NCBI GenBank assembly: GCA_037127315.1
Contig: JBBBDQ010000330.1
Location: forward strand, 3,907,501-3,971,500
DNA length: 64,000 bases
From: Ascarosepion bandense
Taxonomy: Eukaryota > Mollusca > Cephalopoda > Sepiida > Sepiidae
Reading direction: 5' to 3'
Below, piece by piece: positions 46,215 to 56,100 of the stretch (the stretch's first letter is position 1; each line of letters starts with the position of its first letter). The position numbers and the translations under genes were made by a program. Below the pieces are notes generated by a model. It saw only the letters and a list, made by a program, of their open reading frames with translations, was not told the DNA's origin and ran no database searches.

Positions 46215-46772
46215 CAACCCATAGCTGGAAGAGAAGAGGTGGATTCATATTTTTCTCAAAGGCATTTGCATGTAAGTGAATATAATGGACCCAGCAGAAA
46301 CTAGAACTCAGCTCTCTAATTAACAATTCCAAACTATTATCCATTACACCCCCTGTATATTCAGTTTTACGACATCTGATATTCCCATCTAGCTACTGAA
46401 ACCTCAATTAATATAATTTTTTAATTTCTGGTCATCTTTTATTAAATAAACTACTCTTCTTCTGTATGTGCATTGTAGTGCAGTGGATATCAGCTCGCAA
46501 CGAGAAAGCAGGAAGCCGAGTTCAAATTCCAGTTGAGTTCCTTGCATTCACTTACACGCAAATACCCTTGGGAAATGTATTAATCCATCTCTTCCCTCCA
46601 GTTATGGGTTAAATAACAGGACAGATTGTGTTCTATAGCCTTGGTTGGCAACCAGTCTACTGCAGAAAGTAATGGCAACCTACTGCAGGATAGTCTTCTG
46701 CCCAGTCAGTCATATCTCTAAAGGGACATGATCACCCAAGTGTGTATCACATATGGCACTTAATTGACTGAT
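46215..46772. repeat. Two SINE family 1 copies in opposite orientation
   Basis: 46215-46362 is a reverse partial copy (cccatagctggaagagaagagg ... attatccattacaccccctg). 46461-46772 is a forward full-length copy (tgtatgtgcattgtagtgcagtggatatcagctcg ... catatggcacttaattgactg). Its B box gagttcaaattccag is slightly degraded. Confidence 0.8.
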
Positions 46773-46799
46773 TTTTCTTCTATATATTCTATCCATTCA

Positions 46800-47320
46800 A
46801 GAAGTAAGAGATAATGGCTCCCCAAAATTTCCTGTTTTTTGTAGCGCTTAATAAATTTTGTCTTTTTGTTATGACACCTAAACCCTGTTCTGCCATCCAT
46901 TTACTCAATTTCACTAAGTTATCCATTGTTGTCCTCTGTCCCTATTGTCTTCAATCTGTCCCAGAAGTGAAGATTTTCCAGTCCCACGTCCCTCATTAGA
47001 TGCCATACAAATTTCAACTGTCTCTTCCTGATATTAAGTACAAGTTTTCTTCTTGTTTCTATTATCTCTAAAATTTTGTCATTGCTCACATATTTGGTTC
47101 ATGGTATCTTCAGCCTCCACCTATACAATTGCAGTTCTCCTGCCTCAAGTCACCCTTTTATGTGTGTGGAGATTGTCTAGCATTCCCTGCCATACAGGCA
47201 GACTGATATTACATAATAGGTCAATATTCTTTTTTTTGTTTCTAACAAAATTTTTCTAATTCTTAATACTCTGCTTAGCTTTGGGTTGGCAGCTTTGGCT
47301 AGCCGAATGTGTCATTAGAT
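46800..47320 (-). pseudogene. LINE-B 3' remnant, minus orientation
   Basis: The reverse of the LINE-B segment: ctccccaaaatttcctg, caatctgtcccagaag and gattgtctagcattccctgccatacaggcagactgatattacataatagg, then ctctgcttagctttgg. Frames are broken. Confidence 0.65.
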
Positions 47321-47959
47321 TTCAAACTAATAAGAAAACTAATAATCTAAATAAATTATTAGAAATATTTTAATTCTTCAGTGATTGAATATTTTACATT
47401 AACCACTGTTTTAAATATGTGCTAGGTTTTTTTCCTGAAGAAAAGATAAAAAAAGGTAAAAGAAAAACAAAGACTTTAAATTTGAAGCAGAATTTGTGAA
47501 TCAAAACAAAAAAGCAACACAAGGAATTACATAGAAATATAAAGAAGAAACAATTCTACAGATGTGCTAAACTATCATGCAACTACAAGGATTAGTGAGT
47601 GCCACATACTAAAAGAAAGTGGCCAGAAACTCATATTTACCAATTCTTTCATCCAAATCAGACTCTGAATGCACAAGCCTTTGGGTTCCCCATAAAATTT
47701 TCTCTGGGATAGGAAATAGGAGGGTGTAAAAAAGAGCATATAAAGTGGTATGCACAGTCAGGCAGAAAGATTTAAAAAAAAAAAAAAAAAAAAAAGAAGG
47801 TTAATAAGCATGTTAAGTAGAGAAATAAAAAATGATAGCAATTAAACACGAATGATTTCATTTTGTTTTGCAATGTCCTGAGGTGAAACCAGTGGTGGAC
47901 AGTGTCTAAAAAATATTGGTTGCCAGCAAACAAAAAAGCCCCACCCACTTTTTAGTGAC

Positions 47960-48600
47960 CTCATGATCATATGTATTGCTTGATATCCTTTCAAGTTGCC
48001 AATCATCTCAAATCATAAACTTTATCTTAAAATTCACACACTGTTGCTGAAAACCTGGATTTTCAATTATGTCCAAGAACATGAATCAGGTGCACCCTCC
48101 AGACTTCCACTCTTTTTCACATCTGTTTAACATCTGGTTCTTTCACTCATATATTGAGTGATTATTTGTTTTTTTATTTCATTTTTACTTGGTGTTGCTC
48201 TTTTAAAAAACAATTATATTTTATTAAGTTAGAATACAAAACTAAAGAAAGAAGTTGGAAATTTATTTATCTAATTTATTATAATTTTATGAGCCCTTCA
48301 GAGATTTATGTGTCTCTTCTTGACTCCCCGGGGGGGGGGGGGGCAGATCAATGTATCAAATGAACTAAGACTACTGTTTGATATTCTTTGAAGTTGCCAG
48401 CCATCTAAAATCATAAATTTCAACTTTATTTTCAAATTCAAACACTCTTAGCAAAAATATAGAATTTCCTTAATTATGCCCATCCCAGGCTCATTCCACT
48501 ACCCTCCCTACTTTGTTCTTTTTTATGCACTGCTTATTTGGTGTCCTGTTCTTTTTTTTTTTTTTTTTTTCTTATTCCTTTTTATTACTATAACAATGTT
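47960..48600 (+). repeat. Two copies of an unclassified repeat with poly(G) and poly(T) tracts
   Basis: 47970-48180 and 48370-48570 share gcttgatatcctttcaagttgccaatcatctcaaatcataaactt...attccactaccctcc-type sequence. Between them lies a G tract of about 14 at 48329-48342, and T20+ follows at about 48549. From 48600 to 49030 nothing further is recognised. Confidence 0.5.
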
Positions 48601-49032
48601 TGTTTCATCAGAGGCTCACTTGCTATTGGGCAAGCTGACACTCTGGCAAGTCTGCCACTGGGTGAAGCATTTTCATTATTCTATTGTATTTTAAGATTAT
48701 TGCTTTCATTTTCATTGTGTTAAAAAAGCAAAAAAAAAAAGCAAGAAAAGCAATGATATAGATAATAATCATCAAAAAATCTCGATAACCATTTCATTTG
48801 GAATAAATAAGGAAGAAAAAATGAGATATTTGATCATTAGCAGTAATCATGTTCAAAAGTCTGAAATTGATTCATTTTAGCATCAGCATATTCCTTATGA
48901 TTAAAAATATGAGGAAAACGAATAAAAAGTATTTTGCATAAAATAAAGGCTCTACATAGTGGCTGGATATGGATAGAAAGCAGAAACATCAACTGAAACT
49001 AAGTTGTTATTCTTGGAAAATTGGGATAAGTG

Positions 49033-49176
49033 TGAAATGAGTTGACAAGACTGGTTTTCCTTAACAAGGATTTAATCAACAAAACATTTCCTGACTAAGC
49101 AATTCGTCAACTGACGAATGCAAGTAAGGGAAGTAATTACACTAACAAAATGTCATGGGCAGATAAGTATAGAACA
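49033..49176 (-). repeat. Element 2 3' LTR
   Basis: 144 bp, from TGAAATGAGTTGACAAG to AAGTATAGAACA on the plus strand. It contains the segment (49070-49087) matching the primer-site complement of the 5' LTR. Confidence 0.95.
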
Positions 49177-49209
49177 TTCTCCCCCTCCTTTTTTTTTTTT
49201 TTTTTTTTT
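49177..49209 (-). promoter_or_regulatory. Element 2 polypurine tract
   Basis: On the minus strand a run of about 20 A is followed by AAGGAGGGGGAGAA directly against the 3' LTR. This is the plus-strand primer. The A run is unusually long and may be polymorphic. Confidence 0.8.
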
Positions 49210-50388
49210 TTACAGTTCATCATACCTCTTTGGCTTACGAATTTCCCGTTGGGATCGTCTGGGTATATCAGGAGTTCTTGACATTACTTGAGGAGGAATA
49301 ATATTTAAATCACTTGGAGAAGATACAATTTCTGAGTTAACGATAGTTTGTGAATCGTTACTATCTACTTTTTCCTTGGGAGATTCATTAGTGGGTGTAG
49401 AATCATTTAGGTCTTTCTGGATATCATCTACAACATTCTCGCTTTGTAATGAGATCCTTGCTGGTGCTAGGTCGCTTACAGAGACTGTAGATTCGCAACC
49501 ATTGGTGAATCTTATGTGTGCATATTGAGGATTTGCTTCGAGTAACTCTACTTCGTCAACCAATGGTTCGTACTTACTCGCTCGGACATGGCGATGCAAA
49601 AGAACAGGCCCTGGCTTAGATAGCCAAGTAGGTAAGGAATGGCCGCTGGGAGTTCGCCGTTGATATGAAAAGAGTCTTTCATGTGGAGTGGCATTAGTAG
49701 CGGTACAAAGAAGAGATCTTATGGAGTGTAGCACTTCAGGCAAAACCGTTTCCCACTGCGATTCCTTGAGATTTCTTGAGGCTAGGGCTAATAATGTGTG
49801 TTTCCATATAATCCCGTTATACCTTTCACACTGACCGTTTCCTTGGGGGTGATAAGGCGTTGTCCGGCTAGTAGCAATCCCGAGATTGGTGAGATATTCA
49901 CGTACTTCCTTTGATAAGAAGGATGCACCCTTATCCGAATGGATGTAGGATGGCATGCCAAATACTATGAATATTTGACTTAGACTCTGTATTACAGAGT
50001 CTGAATTAGTGCTTGTACATGCGAAAGCAAAAGGGAAACGTGAGTACTCATCTATAACCGTTAATAGGTAACGGTTTTTCGAAGTTGAAGGAAGGGGCCC
50101 CTTAAAGTCAATGCTGAGTCGTTCCATTGGTTGTGTAGCTTTGACTAGGCGTCCAGCTTCTGGTGTATAGAAGCGTGGTTTCCATCTGGCACACACTGCA
50201 CATGCTGCACACACTCTCTTAACCTCTTCAATAGAGTACGGAAGATTCCTTACTTTAACAAAATGAGCTAACCTGGTTATACCTGGATGACAAAGATGTT
50301 CGTGTATTTCATGCAATCTTCCCATGTTGTCGAGTGCATTGCACTGGACACACGAGAGCGTATCGGCTGGAATATTGTTTTTCCCTGG
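49210..50388 (-). CDS. Element 2 integrase region, downstream of the premature stop
   Basis: Continues in the same frame as the upstream Gag-Pol. It begins in the RNase H/integrase tether (PGKNNIPADTLS). The zinc domain is HEHLCHPGITRLAH with CAACAVC (about 50.2-50.3 kb). The catalytic core has Asp in LSIDFKGPLP (about 50.11 kb), Asp in IHSDKGASF (about 49.94 kb) and Glu in GQCERYNGI (about 49.83 kb), a complete D,D,E. The C-terminal tail is S/P-rich and then basic (RRSQREIRKPKRYDEL). No chromodomain is recognised. It could be made only by readthrough of the TGA at 50389-50391 or by a separate initiation at 50325. Confidence 0.9.
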   Translation of the reverse strand, partial: PGKNNIPADTLSCVQCNALDNMGRLHEIHEHLCHPGITRLAHFVKVRNLPYSIEEVKRVCAACAVCARWKPRFYTPEAGRLVKATQPMERLSIDFKGPLPSTSKNRYLLTVIDEYSRFPFAFACTSTNSDSVIQSLSQIFIVFGMPSYIHSDKGASFLSKEVREYLTNLGIATSRTTPYHPQGNGQCERYNGIIWKHTLLALASRNLKESQWETVLPEVLHSIRSLLCTATNATPHERLFSYQRRTPSGHSLPTWLSKPGPVLLHRHVRASKYEPLVDEVELLEANPQYAHIRFTNGCESTVSVSDLAPARISLQSENVVDDIQKDLNDSTPTNESPKEKVDSNDSQTIVNSEIVSSPSDLNIIPPQVMSRTPDIPRRSQREIRKPKRYDEL

Positions 50389-52857
50389 TCAGTACATGAT
50401 ATCGTACTCGTAACACCCCAATTCCATTCTCCATCTTTCGATCTTGCTGTTCTTGATCTTTCCATGCCTTCTTGCATCAAACATGAAATTCACAGCTTGT
50501 TGATCTGTGACTATCACAAAACGTCGTGCTGATAGATAATGTGACCACTTTTTAACTGCCTCTACTATTGCACAAGCCTCCTTTTCTACGGAAGAGTGTT
50601 TTCGTTCTGTAGTCGTAAGTGTGTGTGAAAAGAATGCTACTGGACGGTTTGCTTGATTGAGAGTGGCTGCAATAGCAGTATCAGAGGCATCGATTTCTAC
50701 TACAAGAGGTATCTTTTCGTCGACTGAGTGCAATAAGGCCTTTTCAATTTCCTCTTTGAAGATTTCAAATGTTTTTATCGATTCTGGATCAAGGGGGAAT
50801 GAATTAGCTGTTATCAAGGGTCTAATCTTATCAGAGAATTTGGGTATCCACTGGGAGTAGTAAGAGAATAATCCAAGCACTCGACGCAGAGAGGTTTTGT
50901 TCTGAGGAATAGGTAACTCTCTTAATGGCCATAGACGTTCTGCATCAGGTCTAAGTAAGCCCTGTGATATACTATAGCCGAGAAAATCAATGGATGTTTT
51001 AGAGAACACGGACTTCTCTTCATTGAGAGTGAGGTTATACTGGGTAATAATCTTTTTTAATTTTTCTAAGTTCTCATCATGGTCTTGCTGATTTTTCCCG
51101 ACTACGACAATGTTGTCTACATAGGCATACACTCCCGTTAGATTATTTTCCTTAATAATCTTGTCTATTATCCTTTGGAAACATGCAACACCATTGGTCA
51201 CTCCAAAAGGAATTCTACAAAATTGGTAAAGTTTACCGTTAGCTTCAAATGCTGTATAAGGCTTATCTTCTTCTTTCATTGGTATCTGGTGATATGCACT
51301 CTTCAGATCCAATGAGCTATAAACTTTAAATTTTGATATTTCCTGGGCTAAGTCATCCATTCTTGGTAATGGATAAGCATCCAATCTAGTAAATCTGTTA
51401 ATTGTTCTACTATAATCGACTACTAGTCTCTTTCTTTGACGTTCATTTGTTACTATTAAAACCTGAGCCCTCCAAGGGGAAGTACTTTCCTGAATTACAC
51501 CCTCTCTGATCATTTTCTCAATCTCAGTCTGTATGAAACGTCTGTCACCCTCTCCACACCTTTTAGATTTAGTTGTAATAGGTTTACAGTCTGGATCAAT
51601 GTTGGAAAATAAAGATGGTGTGTCCACTAATGCCGAGGGCACACTACAGGAGATAGGATGAGAGATTTCAAGATCTTTCTTAGAGCCACCGAATGCAAAA
51701 GATATAGTGGAATGTTGTGACATGAAATCTTGGCCAAGAATAATATCAGAGCAGAGGTTGGGTAGAACTGAAAGTTTTACATTTGGATACCACTCACCCA
51801 GAAGGTTCAAATCCACCGTACACTGTCCTTTGATAGAAGCTTTAAGTGATGATGACGCCATGGACACGTTACCAGTAGCAGGTTTTATTTGTATTTTGTG
51901 TTTCCTCACATAACTGAGGGAGATAAAGGATCCTGAGCTCCCCGTATCCATTAGCGCCGTACCGGCGCCATTTTTCCCGACCAATACGTATAATGCAGCC
52001 TGTTTTAGGGATCCTAAGGAGGCAGACGTAGTGTTGGATATCAACATTGTCGCGAGTCTGTGAGAGCATGTTGCAGCAGATGTCATATTTGGGTTCGAAC
52101 GGCACATTTTTGAGAAATGGCCTTCTTTTTTACATTTAAAACAGGTAGCGTTTCTTGCTGCACACACACTTCTGTTATGACGAGGTCCTCCACAAAAAAA
52201 ACACGTATACTTGGTGTTAGCCGAAGCTGCACAACAAGCATTAATGGGGACCGTTGACTGGGCACCGGTACAGTTATTTTCCTGAGAAACTGCACCCACA
52301 ATTGGTGTTTGAGTGTATGTATATGCTTCTGAATTTTTCTGAGCTGCATGGAGCGCTCTAGCTTGGTCGATAGCTATATTTAAATGCAGTGTTTTGTTTT
52401 CAAGTAGCCGTTGTCGAATAACGTTTGAACGTAAACCTGTGATGAATGCATCTCTGACACAGTCGTCTCGGTTTTGAATCGCATCAACTGGTTTAAAGTT
52501 ACATTCTTTCGCTAGTAACTGTAGTCTTTGCACGTATTCGTCAATATTTTCCTCCTCTTTTTGGCCGCAAGTGGCAAGTAAATGCCGGGCGAAAACTTCG
52601 TTCGGGGGTTTTATGTACAGTTCTTTCAGACGGTTAACTGCACTATCAAACGTATCACATTCAGCAATGTATTCGTATACCTCAGAAGAAATACAGTTTA
52701 TCAGTGTATCGAGTTTATCCAAATCAGTATGGATGTTAGGGTTAACAATTTTACGTAGGAACGACGAGAAACTTCGAAGCCAGTGATTAAAATGCTTACT
52801 TGAAGATGTTGTATTAGGAGGGGTCCTCAAACGTTCCGGCTTCAAGTATTTATCCAT
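50389..52857 (-). CDS. Element 2 Gag-PR-RT-RNase H (ends at a premature TGA)
   Basis: The start is at ATG 52857 (MDKYLKPERLRTPP), just inside the 5' LTR; the frame is open further upstream to 52935. A gag segment with YVQRLQLLAKECNF is followed by knuckle-type motifs CFFCGGPRHNRSVC and CFKCKKEGHFSKMC (about 52.1-52.2 kb). Next come the protease ALMDTGSSGSFISL (about 51.95 kb), RT with YSSLDLKSAYHQIPM and the catalytic box AYVDNIVVV (about 51.11 kb, second Asp replaced by Asn), and RNase H with VVEIDASDTAIAAT, HSSVEKEACAIVEA and VTDQQAVNFMFD. It ends YEYDIMY then TGA at 50389-50391. In relatives this position is Arg or Cys before PGK, so a CGA-to-TGA change is likely. Confidence 0.92.
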   Translation of the reverse strand: MDKYLKPERLRTPPNTTSSSKHFNHWLRSFSSFLRKIVNPNIHTDLDKLDTLINCISSEVYEYIAECDTFDSAVNRLKELYIKPPNEVFARHLLATCGQKEEENIDEYVQRLQLLAKECNFKPVDAIQNRDDCVRDAFITGLRSNVIRQRLLENKTLHLNIAIDQARALHAAQKNSEAYTYTQTPIVGAVSQENNCTGAQSTVPINACCAASANTKYTCFFCGGPRHNRSVCAARNATCFKCKKEGHFSKMCRSNPNMTSAATCSHRLATMLISNTTSASLGSLKQAALYVLVGKNGAGTALMDTGSSGSFISLSYVRKHKIQIKPATGNVSMASSSLKASIKGQCTVDLNLLGEWYPNVKLSVLPNLCSDIILGQDFMSQHSTISFAFGGSKKDLEISHPISCSVPSALVDTPSLFSNIDPDCKPITTKSKRCGEGDRRFIQTEIEKMIREGVIQESTSPWRAQVLIVTNERQRKRLVVDYSRTINRFTRLDAYPLPRMDDLAQEISKFKVYSSLDLKSAYHQIPMKEEDKPYTAFEANGKLYQFCRIPFGVTNGVACFQRIIDKIIKENNLTGVYAYVDNIVVVGKNQQDHDENLEKLKKIITQYNLTLNEEKSVFSKTSIDFLGYSISQGLLRPDAERLWPLRELPIPQNKTSLRRVLGLFSYYSQWIPKFSDKIRPLITANSFPLDPESIKTFEIFKEEIEKALLHSVDEKIPLVVEIDASDTAIAATLNQANRPVAFFSHTLTTTERKHSSVEKEACAIVEAVKKWSHYLSARRFVIVTDQQAVNFMFDARRHGKIKNSKIERWRMELGCYEYDIMY

Positions 52858-52867
52858 ACTGTTGAAT

Positions 52868-52885
52868 ATGTTTTGTTGATTAAAT
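52868..52885 (-). promoter_or_regulatory. Element 2 self-complementary primer-binding site
   Basis: The 18 nt directly inside the 5' LTR (plus strand ATGTTTTGTTGATTAAAT) are the exact reverse complement of 52923-52940 within the LTR. The spacer is 37 nt. The start coincides exactly with the LTR border and it does not begin with TGG, so the element mRNA probably primes itself rather than using a tRNA. Confidence 0.85.
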
Positions 52886-53029
52886 TGAAATGAGTTGACA
52901 AGACTGGTTTTCCTTAACAAGGATTTAATCAACAAAACATTTCCTGACTAAGCAATTCGTCAACTGACGAATGCAAGTAAGGGAAGTAATTACACTAACA
53001 AAATGTCAAGGGCAGATAAGTATAGAACA
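52886..53029 (-). repeat. Element 2 5' LTR
   Basis: 144 bp. It contains the primer-complementary segment at 52923-52940 and a near-palindrome ATTCGTCAACTGACGAAT (52955-52972, 8-bp arms). By the self-priming model the transcript would start near 52940, giving a U3 of about 89 bp. Confidence 0.95.
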
Positions 53030-53034
53030 AAGTG

Positions 53035-53715
53035 TTTGATGAAAACAGATTAATTTGCTAGTTCATAGCTTTCTTCAAATAGGTAAACAATTCATGCACA
53101 TAAATATACATACCATCTAAGAACAGTACATTCAAAATTCAAACAGACAATACCTATTTTGGTAAATAGAAAATGCGTAATTTTGTTACATGATAATGCC
53201 TGCTTTTATTTTGTAAAAAGTTTAGTACTCAAGTTGAACTTTTTGAAGGTACAGGCATCTGTCCTCTGTCTTACAGATGACCATTTCTGAAGCAGGTTAA
53301 CCACTTTCTTACAGTCAAGAACTTCTCCAATCATGATCAAATTGACAAATGAATTTATTGGTTGCTTGAATTCTTTAAGAATGGAATTGAGGACTTGTTG
53401 TCAAAGGTGGAACAAATGTCTATAGACTGTAAAAAAATATTCTGATTAAAGAATTTTTTTCTTTGAAAACTTTTTCACGTTTATTTTTTTAGGCATTTGG
53501 AGTTTGGGAATGGATGATGAAAGTTTTAGTCATATGATTCACTCACACACACACACACACACTTTCCATTCACTCATAAGAGTAAAAAGAGTTTAAAAAT
53601 TTCCAGTCTCAAGTAGTGAAGCAAATTACCAATCTAATGTTGAACAATCTGATATATACTGATTTTATGCAAAAGTAAAAAACTTTTTCTAGAAAATACA
53701 TTAGATAAAACTTAC
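53035..53715. other. Intron stretch without recognised element; (AC)11 at 53551
   Basis: SIDT intron sequence between element 2 and exon 53716-53759. Only an AC microsatellite at 53551-53572 stands out. The next intron, 53760-54753, is likewise featureless apart from an A-rich run near 53821. Confidence 0.5.
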
Positions 53716-53759
53716 CTCGTTCCTGTTCACTTAAACTTAAAAAGCCTTCATTTTTATCA
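53716..53759 (-). CDS. SIDT micro-exon: cytoplasmic loop, part 1
   Basis: A 44-bp exon encoding CDKNEGFLSLSEQER, entering with two bases carried over and leaving one. It is polar, as expected just inside the membrane after TM1. The acceptor is tttcag|TGATAA and the donor is AACGAG|gtaagt. It was recognised by splice consensus, phase and position rather than by strong sequence conservation, because this loop is variable across SIDT proteins. Confidence 0.75.
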
Positions 53760-54753
53760 CTGAAATAAAAGAAAAATATTTTTTCAGTCTATTCTTTTCA
53801 AGTTACTAATCTATATTATATAAAAAAAAAAGGGCTGATTCTCTGTCTATTACACACTATCTGCATGTGACTTTACATAAACATATGTATTGTACAATAT
53901 GGCTGGTGCATAGTACTCCCAAACACCCAAATTGGGAATGAGGGCAGATAGAGGGCCCCAGGCAGTTCCTTGTAACCATCACTATCTTATCTACATTTCC
54001 TTTTTTTCTACCAGCCTTTATAAAAGTTACAATTTAAACTTAGCACAATTAATTATTAAAGAATGAAACATTTTCATGGATTTTGATGTCATTCTGGGAT
54101 CTTTTTTCATCCAGATCTATGAGTTTATTTTTCCCATGCTTAGTCTAAAAGAAACACTATAAAATTCACTATTTTTTCATTCATAATGTTGAACGTGTTA
54201 AATTATTCAACTTTTTAACAAGAAAAATTTATTTCAAGTTGATGTTAAAAATTGCTGCAAAAGGTGGTACTATGTTGATGTATGTAGTAGTTGTATGTAT
54301 TTGGCATATTTTGTTTTGTAATATAAGGTTTTAGATAGAACCCCCTCATCTAGTAAGCAGATAAATGAGATGAATTAGTGCCTTTGGCACAGTGAGAGAA
54401 TTACTGTGGAACTGAGAAAGGGTTGAAACAAAAGGTGTTGCAATCAATGTTAAGCCTCACACCAACTGGAAATAAAAGATATTCATAGATGGTAGCTTAC
54501 AAACTCATGTTAACTTAAAGGTAGTAATCTTTTAGAGTACAACCCTCACCTATTTTAAGTACTATCTTTATGTCATGTTTTATTGTTGTTTTTCATTGTT
54601 ACAGTTAACAAAAATGGTAAATGTATTTTGGTACCCTTCTTTTCATTTCCCTTAGCACCTCGTATTTATAGGTTTGAAAGTCTTTTCAGTAGGAAGCTGT
54701 TATAAAATAACCAAACAGTATGCATTTGCAACATAAAGAGAAAATGTTCTTAC

Positions 54754-54847
54754 CATAAGTAAAATACAAGGATTATCACTCCAGCAATAACATAAACCAT
54801 AAAGAAAACACCCACAGAGGCAACAATTGCATAAGAGTATTTGTTAA
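54754..54847 (-). CDS. SIDT exon: first transmembrane helix (TM1)
   Basis: A 94-bp exon joins the preceding single base and leaves two. It encodes VNKYSYAIVASVGVFFMVYV then IAGVIILVFYL, an uninterrupted hydrophobic stretch of over 25 residues. It lies exactly where SIDT proteins have TM1, directly after the ectodomain. The acceptor is tttcag|TTAAC and the donor is CTTATG|gtaaga. Confidence 0.9.
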
Positions 54848-54949
54848 CTGAAACGAAAAACAAAAAAAAAAATAACAAATAGAATTAAATAGAGATTAAT
54901 ACAAAAAAGTAATTGAACTGATTAATATATTTATATTCAAAGATTGTAA

Positions 54950-55505
54950 AAGATGGAAAGTGTAATACTGATATCTGAAGGCAAATTGACATGGCCGAAG
55001 AAAATTTCAGAAGTTAAGTAGAGTATTGAGAGACAAGAAAATTTTGCTAGAAACAAAGAGAGTATTGCATTGCTATGTGATGTCTGTTCTTCAATATCAT
55101 AGTTAATGCTGGATAATCTCATCAAAGATGAAGGAGAGGCTTGAATCAACTGAAACGGATTTCTACAGAAGGATGCTGAGAACCGAACATGTGAGCAACA
55201 ATAAGGTTCTGAAGAGGATGGAAACAAAAAGGAAACTAATACTTAACATCAGGAAAAGACAAGTGATGTTCTTGAGACATGTAATGAGGAAAGAGGGCTT
55301 AGATAATCTGATACTCACAGGTCAGATAGAGGGAAAGAGAGAGGGAAAAGCAATGCATAACATATTTGGTAGGCTTGAACAAGTGGATGGCAGAGCAGGG
55401 TTTGGGTGGGTTAACAAGAGAAAGCATGTTAAGAGCCACTAGGAATAGGGAGATGTGGAAGGCTATGATCGCCTATGTCCTGAAGAGACAAGGCACGTAG
55501 AAGAA
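54950..55505 (+). pseudogene. LINE-B 3' coding remnant
   Basis: Open from 55128 to 55442 in one frame: MKERLESTETDFYRRMLRTE then HVSNNKVLKRMETKRKLILN, IRKRQVMFLRHVMRKEGLDN and LILTGQIEGKREGKA. It is the best preserved LINE-B copy here. The upstream part is frameshifted. The tail is cctgaagagacaaggcacgtagaag. Confidence 0.8.
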
Positions 55506-55719
55506 GAAATATATATTAAGATTGAACAGTGGCTAAATGAATGACAAATATGTTTTAAATGACACATTTTGTTCCAATAAGGAATGTCTTCAGACTAATA
55601 ATTGTTTTATCAATGGAAACAGTCTGATATATATAACATGGCAGAAAAAGGAGAGAAAATGCAAAAAAAAAAATTACATTTTACATTTTTTTCAAATCAT
55701 TTCTTATCAACGCAATAAG

Positions 55720-56100
55720 CAATAAAGCCACTAAGCAACACAATAAAGCCACTAAGATACAAGGGGTTACTGAGTGTGAGAGAATATATGAGAAAAAGAA
55801 AAACATTATAAAGGACAGAGAACAATAAAAGAACAACAATTAAAAAACAAAAGATAATGACTGATATTGCATTTAAACTTTTGAAGATCAAAGTTGACTG
55901 GAAAGCAAAAGATCAGAAAAGAGTTCTACAAGTGAAAAGTGCAAGAGAAGAGACTATTTATATAGAATATAGGGTTTCTTCTAGCAATTTCAACTGTAAT
56001 ATGAGACCTAACTGCCAATCTAGTACCATGCTTAAATTTGTAAAGTATAAGTATCAAAAAGGAAAACTAATCAGGACAATTACTATGAAAATATTTATGA
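55720..56100 (-). repeat. LINE-A 3' end, minus orientation
   Basis: Inverted terminus aagcaacacaataaagccactaagatacaaggggttactgagtgtgagag, then LINE-A 3' sequence. It is truncated by the SINE family 2 copy that follows. Confidence 0.6.

Larger units (their letters stand above)
49033..53029 (-). mobile_element. Ty3/gypsy LTR retrotransposon, element 2 (one nonsense mutation; self-priming type)
   Basis: A 3997-bp element with 144-bp LTRs (TG...CA) that differ at one noted position (tgtcatggg/tgtcaaggg). It is flanked by the 5-bp duplication AAGTG (49028-49032, 53030-53034). It is unrelated in sequence to element 1. It has a purine tract before the 3' LTR and one gag-pol frame open from 52935 to 49210 apart from a single TGA. 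It lies in SIDT intron 36788-53715, in the sense orientation. The near-identical LTRs indicate a recent insertion. Confidence 0.95.
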
